Of a stretch of DNA of 64,000 nt, positions 57,201-64,000 are shown one piece after another; position 1 is the stretch's first letter, and each line of letters begins with the position of its first letter. The notes beneath the pieces are model-generated. The model saw nothing but the letters and a program-made list of their open reading frames with translations. It was not told the DNA's origin and searched no databases. The position numbers were made by a program, and so were the translations under genes. The stretch spans positions 61,566 to 125,565 of the forward strand of contig JAQNDB010000151.1 in the NCBI GenBank assembly GCA_029204045.2, in the 5' to 3' direction. The DNA comes from Tillandsia leiboldiana. Lineage: Eukaryota > Streptophyta > Magnoliopsida > Poales > Bromeliaceae.

Positions 57201-57587
57201 GGTTGCCGGAGTCGACGCAGTTGAGGGGGCACGCGAACCCCTCGCTGGGCACTCTCGGCTCACGTGCCCCTCCTGCCCGCAGCTATAGCATCTGCCCTCA
57301 CGCTGCCTGCACTGCTGCACCCGGTGGTCCCTGCTACCGCATATAATACAAGGCCGTGGTCCCTGCCTCCACGGTTGCGTTCTCGGTTGCTTCGGGGGCC
57401 TCCTGGAGCTAGACTGTGCCCCTGAACCACCGCCCTGGCACTTCTTGCCCTTATCCTTGGACCCCGCCGCCATCTCGCGCTCCTCGCGCACATGGGCATC
57501 CCCGTGCTCTGCCCACAGCGCTCGATCAAGAACCTCGGCGTAGGTCGTGAGCTTGAACAGCTGCACGGCCCGGTAGATCCAGGGCTT
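54219..57587 (-). CDS. Element I pol: Gag end, protease, RT, RNase H, integrase (truncated)
   Basis: An open frame of about 1,120 codons with no internal stop. In order: Gag end with two Cys-rich motifs, CIICGSRDHRVQQC and CCHC CYSCGQEGHVSREC; protease IFDTGATHSF; RT with FIDDIL; RNase H from YSDASYLGLGC to YHPGKPNVVADALSR; integrase HHCC with AHRSPYAEH and CLTCQQIK (both Cys kept, unlike A); catalytic DFIVGL, SDRDPKF and GQTERT. At 54254 the protein breaks off after ALYGR and about ten LTR-derived residues follow (MPNSENGLRQ). The integrase C-terminus and chromodomain are lost. It continues the gag frame at 57588-58390 after a one-base shift. Confidence 0.94.
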   Translation of the reverse strand, partial: KPWIYRAVQLFKLTTYAEVLDRALWAEHGDAHVREEREMAAGSKDKGKKCQGGGSGAQSSSRRPPKQPRTQPWRQGPRPCIICGSRDHRVQQCRQREGRCYSCGQEGHVSRECPARGSRAPSTASTPATPVHYGGAPYVPVSAGRAMAPRQQEMTRSAPSGRVFAVQAQAQDPVDIEEPSVVAGMVLIHGVRSRAIFDTGATHSFISGSFARTHGIILEATGKWRVEGPESSSITYTGCLSCPVQVGDWIMPVRLLELKKLEAFDVILGMDWLSKYHAVIDCRRKLVTFREPGQEEVIYRAHQSSCFVATVSATRARKLVHSGCPAFLATVVEVDRATPIMEELLVVREFPDVFPAELPGMPPDQAIEFIIDLIPGTAPISKAPYRMAPAELKELRDQLQDLLDKGFIRPSVSPWGAPVLFVRKKDGSFRLCVDYRELNKVTIKNKYPLPRIDDLFDQLQGSLVYSKIDLQSGYHQLKIKPEDVQKTAFRTRYGHYEYTVMPFGLTNAPAAFMDLMNRVFRKYLDRFVVVFIDDILVCSRSDEEHAEHLRIVLQILREEKLFARLKKCEFWLREVAFLGHIISEGGISVDPNKIEAVRDWPRPTNVTEVRSFVGLAGYYRRFVEGFSRIVTPLTRLTQKGVKFVWSDECDRGFIELKKRLTSAPILALPVQGEDFVVYSDASYLGLGCVLMQGGKVIAYASRQLKDHEKNYPIHDLELAAVIFALKLWRHYLYGAHCEIYTDHKSLKYLFTQKELNLRQRRWLELLKDYDVDILYHPGKPNVVADALSRKTARNLAMDVTNQMPLCLDMGQMNLEVVAPGVPALMMTLIIQPTLLERIKNVQPSDSSLQKVRRDIEEGKGGDFHVHPDGTLRFRNRWCVPENEELRELILREAHRSPYAEHPGGTKMYHELKMLYWWPGMKADIGRFVAKCLTCQQIKAERRLPAGKLQSLPIPVWKWEDISMDFIVGLPRSTGGHDSIWVIVDRLTKSAHFLPVHTTWAGEKLAQVYLDEVVRLHGVPKSIVSDRDPKFTSHFWRNLQEALGTRLDFSTAFHPQTDGQTERTIQTLEDMLRACVIDYKGGWCKYLPMAEFAYNNSYHASLEMAPFEALYGRMPNSENGLRQ

Positions 57588-58390
57588 AAGCCCCGCAGAA
57601 ACCAATCGGCCCGGTCCGCATCGTCGCGAACAACATCGGGAACACAGTCGATGATGTGGGTGAACTCCTCCTCGTACTCCATCACCGAGCGATTTCCCTG
57701 CTGCAGCTTGCGGAACTTTTCCTTCATCACCCGCTTATCGGCGTCGGGAAAGTAGTGCCCGTACACCGTCCTCTTGAACTCCCCCCACAACATCGGAGGA
57801 AGATACGCGGGTCGGTCACGCTGCACCCGCTTCCACCATACTAACGCCGGTTCTCCAAAACTATGCGTGGCCAGGGGCACCTTGTCCCTTTCCAGGACAG
57901 GGAGATCTCCAAAGATAGTCTCCATAGCGCCTAACCACAACTCCACTACCGCCGGCTCCATCTTCCCTCCCTCGAAGGTCCGAGGTTTGAACTTTAGGAA
58001 CTGCATCAGAACTGCCAATGCGCGCTCCCGCTCCGCCTTTTCCGCCGTCATATCGGGTGTAGTAGAACCCGATGCCGCCAGAGGCGCACTCCTCGGAAGG
58101 GGGCACGCCGACAGTGGAACGGCCCCCACGCCCTCACCCTCGACCGCTCCCGGCGCGTGAGTCGTGGGTGCAGGCGGATCACGGCTCCCAGCCGCCGTCG
58201 CGGCCGCCAACGCTGCCTGCTGCTCCAACAGTGACTGGAGCTGCTCCCATCGAGCCTCCTGGCGCTCCATCGCGCCTACCAAAGCAGCGACCTGCTCTCG
58301 CAGCCCCTGCACCTCGCCAGATCCCGACTGCTCGGGCGCCGCTGGAGGCGGCACCGGAGAGGACCTACGAGTGTGGCGTCTCCCTGACAT
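57588..58390 (-). CDS. Element I gag, N-terminal part
   Basis: Starts at the ATG at 58390 (MSGRRHTRRSS). A Gln/Glu-rich helical segment (about residues 27-60, LREQVAALVGAMERQ) may be a coiled coil. The retrotransposon Gag fold covers about 125-265, with VELWLGAMETIF, WWKRV, FKRTVYGHYFPD and VMEYEEEF. The frame shifts by one base at the CCCC run 57591-57594 (GGGG on the coding strand); the other frame carries on with LKPWIYRAVQLF and the zinc knuckles. Gag forms the particle and packages RNA. Apart from this shift gag is complete. Confidence 0.9.
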
Positions 58391-58741
58391 TCTTTCCTGG
58401 AAACAAGAACTTAGTCAGTTAGTTTAACCCGATAGCTCCTTAGCATTTACGAAACTAGACAACTCAATAATAAATCGGGCGGAAGCATACAAGCATACTA
58501 GTCCTAGACCCTTAGCATCATGCCGTCGGCCGCCGACATAACACTTCGTGTCACCGAACAAGCACACTTGAATCCGTCTCTATTCTCAATTAGAGACATA
58601 TAATCTTCTTTGACCCAATCGATTTCACTTCCGCCAACGTCAAGGGTTCACGTTTCACTCACGTCCCTACAACCTTAGGGTTTACCAGCCTAGGGTTTCC
58701 TAAGTCATCCTAGACTCTCTCTCTTTACTTGCTCTTATCTT

Positions 58742-58753
58742 GCTCTGATACCA
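58742..58753 (-). other. Primer-binding site of element I (tRNA-iMet)
   Basis: TGGTATCAGAGC on the minus strand, seven bases from the LTR; full match to the initiator tRNA-Met complement. Confidence 0.9.
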
Positions 58754-58760
58754 CTTTACC

Positions 58761-61656
58761 TGTCACGCCCCGAAACTGCTACCAATTTGGCAAGGTTCGG
58801 GAGCGCTGAACAGACGCCGAACGGACAGAACCTCCCCTGTCCGCCCAAGGCTAAGCAACAAGATCATGTACAAGAATCACCCAGGAATTAATTCTAGATA
58901 TACACAATCACAACGAGAGCACAACCAGTGCTAACAAGAACATAAGAGCAAGGTACGAGTATATAAAAGTAAACATACAAGTAACAAAGAGAGAAACTCT
59001 ATCTATTACAACCATTCCATTCGAGCATATGAATAATACATAAATCACATCCAAAACATCCTCACCCTATACAACATCTACTTTCAAAATGTAAAGACAA
59101 GGTGACAAAAGCTATAGATGTAGGGAGGCTGCTACCAACGTCTCTAGGGCGCCAAGCCCTTACCGCGATCCTCGCCGGGAGTACCTGTACTCGGCCCTGT
59201 AATAATAGTGGGGTGAGAACTATGGTCCATAGTTCCCAGTGGGTTCGGCCACCGACTCCACCGGTCTTCCCACTAGGTCCAAGAGGGCACAAGCAGATAG
59301 ATAGATAGATAGATATATCTGAAAACTGTAAATGCAGTAAATAACTACTCTACTATGCCCAACACGGAAGACATGTATGCATGCTCAGGGGAGAGATATC
59401 CAAATATATCACTATGTCCATGAAGTACTATTTCATACTTGTTCTCTAACTCATTTTCAAGAAGTGTGGTTTTTAACACTTCATCTCAAATCTCACGGCA
59501 CACCCGAAGGTTGCCCACGGCTCACTATCACGACGAGGGAGACTATGTCTCAACCTACCAATCGAACGCGTCTGCGGGACCTGACTGTCCCTCGGGGTGG
59601 CGTGCCCGTGACCAACTCCGGAGTAGGCGGCCGTAGAGGAGCGACCTCCACCAGCCTAAAACAGACTATGAGCATGATCCAATCCTCTCCACACGAGGAT
59701 ACCCTATCTATAAGGTTGATAGCAACTGAGATCCCTATAGATAATACACAACCTATGTCTCACATGTGTCATGATAGGTTACCTACACTACTTTCATATG
59801 CCACTCGTTCATTTATTGTGTGGTGTTCACAATTTCTACATATATGCCACTCGTTCATTTATTGTCGACTCACAAGTCCAACACCCAATCCACACTATAG
59901 GATTCCTCGGTATCGACCCAATCTTTCCCAATCCAACATAATAGCATAACATTTGCTAAATATCTATATCAACCGGAAAGTATAAAGATGGCAATACATA
60001 CTATCCTACAATGCAATGGTGTGATATGCAATGGTGTAAGTGGCTAAGACATAGAGAGAAGCCCAACGGCTTCGGTAAGAGCACCACCCACCTCGGGTCC
60101 TTGGCTCGGCTCGGCTCACCAAAAAAAAAAAATCTACGGGAGCACCGGTCTCGATCACAAGGGTCGCCTCAAGTCGGATGTCCTAAACAAGTCCAAAACG
60201 GCCTATTAATAACCTCCAAGTACTATGCTTAGTGTTTTCACGTGTGCGCAAAAGCGCCGACGAAAGACGACGAACTTCCACGATTCGTGGCCTGGATCGT
60301 CAAGGGTTTACCCCAAACCCCTCCATGATGGAAGGATTCCATTTAAATCCCCCACCAAAATTACTAATGTAATTATTTCTCTTTTTGCCTCAAAAGTCCT
60401 AGAGCGCGTATTTCGGCTCTAACTTTTCGACCGTTTGACGGAATGTCGATCCGTCTTCGCCAACACGTTTCTTTACATAGTAATTGGGTTTCCATAGGTT
60501 CAAATGAGATCAATCCCATGAAAATCCAAAAACTCCTCTCTTAACCCTAGGTTTCATATACACATTCATTATGATTTTTCCACGATTTTCGCCGATTTCT
60601 TCGACAAGAATTCTTCTAAGATCATATAGATTTTAGATCTAAAAACATTACGGCAAAACCAAATCTATTTTTTACAAAACTCACCTCAAAGAGCTAGGAT
60701 TCCAAGCTTTTCTTGGTTCAAAAACTCGCCCTCGCTCGCCTTAGGCTCCTCGCAAATCGCTCCGCGATTTCGTGCGCGTTAGAGTGAGTAATTTTAGAGA
60801 GAGAAAGTGAGGTGAGAAGGAACGAGAGAGCCTTCCATGGAGGTGTGCTCTGTATGAGTGCGTGCGTGGGGTGCGTGGGTGGAGAAGAAGAAGAAAAGGG
60901 GAAAGTAGCTTTTATGCATACAGGACCCCCCAACAATAGTGTTAATTTACTATTTAGTCCAATTTTATCTGATACTTGCCTGCGGAACTCTTCTGGATGT
61001 CCGTTTGTGCTCAAATTTGACGGGCAGGCTCATCTCAACTTAATTATCACGAGATATTTTAAATTTTCAGTTTGGGCTATTTTTGGGTCACCAAAAGTCT
61101 CGCTGTACTTAAAATCGCTGTCGGTACCTTTCTCACTGCTCGGGTATCCGATTGATGCGAAACTTTTATTGTAACCTTAAAACATAATTACGAAGCTCCC
61201 GTAATTTTCTCAGAATTTTTCGACACTGTTGGCGGAGCCGTTCTCACTATCTGGCATCCGATCAACGCGAAACTTTTTATGTGGCCTTAAAATAATATTA
61301 CGGAGTTCCCCGAATTTTTTCGGAATTTTCCGACACTGTGAATTTTCTGCTAATTTATCTGCCCCGTCTCTCACAGAAAATATTAAATCTTCTGTTTTCG
61401 CTCCGATTTCGGCGCAGGTCATTTTCAACCTATATTATGCTTCTATGAGTCTAATAAAAATAGTATCTTACACTATTTTTATTTATTTTTATTTATATAA
61501 TAATTTTTCCGACTTACTATCCTACCGTAACTTCTATATGGTATTTAAAAGTTGAACTTGCACATTTTACCTATGGTTAATTAGGATTTCTTTGAATTAA
61601 TTGGGCATATTCTACTTAATGTCTAACTTATACTTTTAGAAGTTCGGTATCCTACA
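58761..61656 (-). repeat. Middle LTR of the I/J array (2,896 bp)
   Basis: TGTCACGCCCCG to CCTACA. Complete, shared by I and J. It includes the 400 bp missing from the left LTR (61257-61656), an (AGAT)n tract near 59297 and a GAAGAAGAAGAAAAGG run near 60884. No CACGTG cluster like that of the A family was seen. Confidence 0.92.
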
Positions 61657-61680
61657 TTCTTCCCCCCTTAAGCAATTTCG
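61657..61680 (-). other. Polypurine tract of element J
   Basis: TAAGGGGGGAAGAA on the minus strand directly before the LTR start. It is the expected 3' end of an element interior and shows that J, not I, owns this side of the LTR. Confidence 0.85.
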
Positions 61681-61739
61681 TCCGCGAAATTTAAATTTAA
61701 CCGCAATTCAACCGAATCGAAATTCATACCTCTAATTCA

Positions 61740-64000
61740 TCTCCCGAAGAGATGAGGATGGTGCGCCTCATCGTTTCCTCAAGTTCCCACGTGGCCTCGC
61801 GATCATCGTGATTGCTCCACCGGACCCTGACATAAGGAATCTCGCGGTTTTCTCAATTTGCGCAATAATCGCCACCGGGAACTCCTCATAGCTCAAGTCA
61901 TCCTGAAGCTCCGGCGGCTCATATAGCATCGCATGCTCCGGATCGGGTACATACTTGCGGAGATTGGAGACGTGGAAGACGTTATGTACATCCGCCAACT
62001 TTGGCGGCAATGCAAGCCGATACGCCACCGCTCCCACACGCTCCAATATCTCATAGGGGCCGATATAGCGGGGAATTAGTTTCCCCGCACTCCAAATCGC
62101 TTCACTCCCCTCATGGGCGAAACCTTCAAGAAGTACGCGGTCGCCCACCGCGAATTCCAAATCCCGCCGACGCTTGTCCGCGTAGCTTTGTTGCCGAGAT
62201 TGCGCCGTAAGCAATCTTTTGCGAGCAAGGCGGACCTTCTCCTTCCGCCTCCCGCAAATGTCCGGCCCGACCTCCGTGCGCTCGCCCACATCACTCCAAT
62301 AGATAGGGGATCGACACTTCCGTCCATAAAGCGCCTCGAACGGTGCCATTTCCAAACTAGCGGTGATAACTATTGTGTAGGCGAACTCGGCCATCGGCAA
62401 GTACTTGCACCAACCGCCCTTGTAATCGATGACGCACGCCCGCAACATGTCCTCCAAGGTCTGAATGGTTCTCTCTGTCTGACCATCAGTCTGAGGGTGA
62501 AAAGCGGTGCTAAAATCGAGCCGTGTGCCAAGGGCCTCCTGCAGATTCCTCCAGAAATGCGAGGTGAACTTGTGGTCTCGGTTCCGATACAATCGACTTC
62601 GGCACCCCGTGCAGCCTCACCACCTCGTCAAGATATACCTGTGCCAACTTCTCTCCCGCCCAGGTGGTGTGGACCGGCAAGAATGTGCCGACCTTGGTGA
62701 GACGATCCACAATCACCCAGATCGAGTCGTGGCCTCCTGTTGAGCGAGGCAACCCGACGATGAAGTCCATAGAGATGTCCTCCCACTTCCACACGGGAAT
62801 AGGCAAGCTTTGGAGTTTCCCCGCCGGGAGTCGACGCTCTGCTTTTATCTGTGACATGTAAGGCACTTTGCCACAAAAGCGACCAATGTCCGCCTTCATC
62901 CCCGGCCCACCATATAGAGCATCTTCAACTCGTGGTACTCTTGGTGCCCCAGGTGGCTCGGCATAAGGTGGTAACGATGCGCCTCTCGCAATATCCGTTC
63001 GCGGAGTCCTCATTTTTCCGGCACACACCAACGGTTCCAAACCGACGTGTGCCATCGGGGTGTACATGGAAAATCGCCCGCCTTTGCCCTCCTCGATGTC
63101 ACGCCGCACCTTTTGGAGACTTGAGTCGGAGGCTGCACATTTGACCTCCCACAGGTCGGCTGAATAATAAGCGTCTCATCAGGGCCGGCCCCCGGGAGCG
63201 ACTATCAAGGTTCATCGGCACATGTCCAAACATAACGGCATTTGATTCGTGACGTCCATAGCGAGGTTCCTCGCCGTCTTTCTACTTAGTGCATCGGCGA
63301 CCACGTTTGGTTTGCGGGGGTGGTAAAGGATATCGACATCATAATCCTTCAGTAGCTCTAACCACCGCCGTTGCAGCAAATGAGCTCCTTCTGGGTGAAT
63401 AAGTACTTGAGGCTTTTGTGGCGGTGTAGATCTCGCAATGTGCACCATACAAGTAGTGCCTCCACAACGTCAGCGCGAGAAGACACCGCAGCCAACTCCA
63501 AATCGTGAATGGGATAGTTCTTTTCGTGTCCTTCAACTGGCGGGATGCATAAGCGATCACTTTTCTGCCCTGCATCAGGACACACCCCAGACCCAGATAG
63601 GATGCGTCGCTATACCACAAAATCCTCGCCCTGCACCGGTAAGGCGGGAATAGGAGCCGACGTCAACCTTTTCTTCAATTCAATGAAACCCCGGTCGCAT
63701 TCGTCGCTCCAAACGAACTTGACGCCCTTTTGCGTCAGCCGAGTAAGTGGAGTCACAATCCTCGAGAAACCCTCCAGAACCGTGCGATAATACCCGGCCA
63801 AGCCCACAAAACTGCGGACTTCGTGACATTCGTCGGGCGCGGCCAATCCCTAAACCGCTCAATTTTATTCGGGTCAACTGAAATCCCCCCCCAGAAATAA
63901 TATGCCCGTAGGAAAAGCCACCTCGCGGAGCCAAAAACTCGCACTTCTTCAGTCTTTGCAAATAGCTCCTCTCCCGAAGGATTGAAGAACTATCCGCAAA
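61740..64000 (-). pseudogene. Element J pol, many frameshifts, runs off the window
   Basis: Close copy of I's pol plus the integrase end that I lost. Chromodomain remnants are at about 61,760-61,900 (LSYEEFPVAIIAQI, then a shift). Next comes the integrase C-terminal part with FAVGDRVLL and YIGPYEILERVG and the core to about 62,700 (FHPQTDGQTERT kept), then RNase H about 63,200-63,620 and RT onward from about 63,700. Many one- or two-base indels relative to I break the frame, and their density rises rightward past 62,850. The longest intact stretch is 61768-62592. Either a decayed copy or poor consensus near a contig end. Confidence 0.88.

Larger units (their letters stand above)
51749..64000 (-). 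mobile_element. I/J: tandem Tekay-type array, LTR-I-LTR-J
   Basis: Minus-strand chromovirus sequences: LTR 51749-54254 (truncated), interior I 54255-58760, complete LTR 58761-61656, interior J 61657-64000 and onward. The middle LTR serves as 5' LTR of I (primer site beside it) and 3' LTR of J (polypurine tract beside it). I counted about 16 LTR differences in 2.5 kb, the youngest pair here. Inserted in the C2 env-like ORF; left flank ATTGT (51744-51748). Confidence 0.92.

Overview
This window is plant nuclear DNA built almost wholly from nested LTR retrotransposons. I found no host gene, tRNA, rRNA or CRISPR array. A flowering plant is indicated by initiator-tRNA-Met primer sites, chromovirus (Tekay/Del-type) Ty3/gypsy polyproteins with zinc knuckles and chromodomains, and Ty1/copia elements of Sirevirus type with an extra 3' ORF. 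The species cannot be told from this window.

Left part (1-16800). A minus-strand gypsy-type LTR (element B, 247-3376; its interior runs off the left edge) sits in the 3' LTR of element A. A is a minus-strand Tekay-type element (3377-13645) that is coding-complete apart from one frameshift. A lies in a fragment of an ORF resembling the 'putative plant transposon protein' domain (13646-14109). A plus-strand LTR of the B/D family (E, about 14110-16800) follows, with a very GC-rich minisatellite.

Middle (16801-43794). C1 is a 5'-truncated plus-strand Sirevirus (gag fragment, pol, then an env-like ORF). Its 3' LTR is split by D (22911-32938), a gypsy-type LARD with 3.9-kb LTRs and no pol. C1 lies in LTR B2 (minus), B2 lies in LTR F1 (minus, A family), and F1 lies in LTR H (plus, A family). 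H also holds G1, a solo LTR with a perfect TATTT target duplication. H in turn sits in K, a scrap of minus-strand A-family LTR.

Right part (43795-64000). K also received C2, a second Sirevirus with gag-pol in one frame broken by five stops. C2's env-like ORF is cut by a minus-strand Tekay-type array, LTR-I-LTR-J, in which two element bodies share the middle LTR. I is nearly intact but lost its integrase end in a deletion with TCCG microhomology. J runs off the right edge and carries many indels.

Autonomous copies would work as usual: the LTR promoter drives a full-length RNA, Gag packages it, and PR, RT/RNase H and IN copy and insert it, with chromodomains probably biasing gypsy insertion toward heterochromatin. 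The most unusual signals are regulatory: 81-bp G-box/CCAAT repeats in A-family U3, a conserved intron-like interval in B/D/E LTRs, TCCGGA palindrome arrays used twice in each Sirevirus, and a 127-bp noncoding block almost invariant between C1 and C2.
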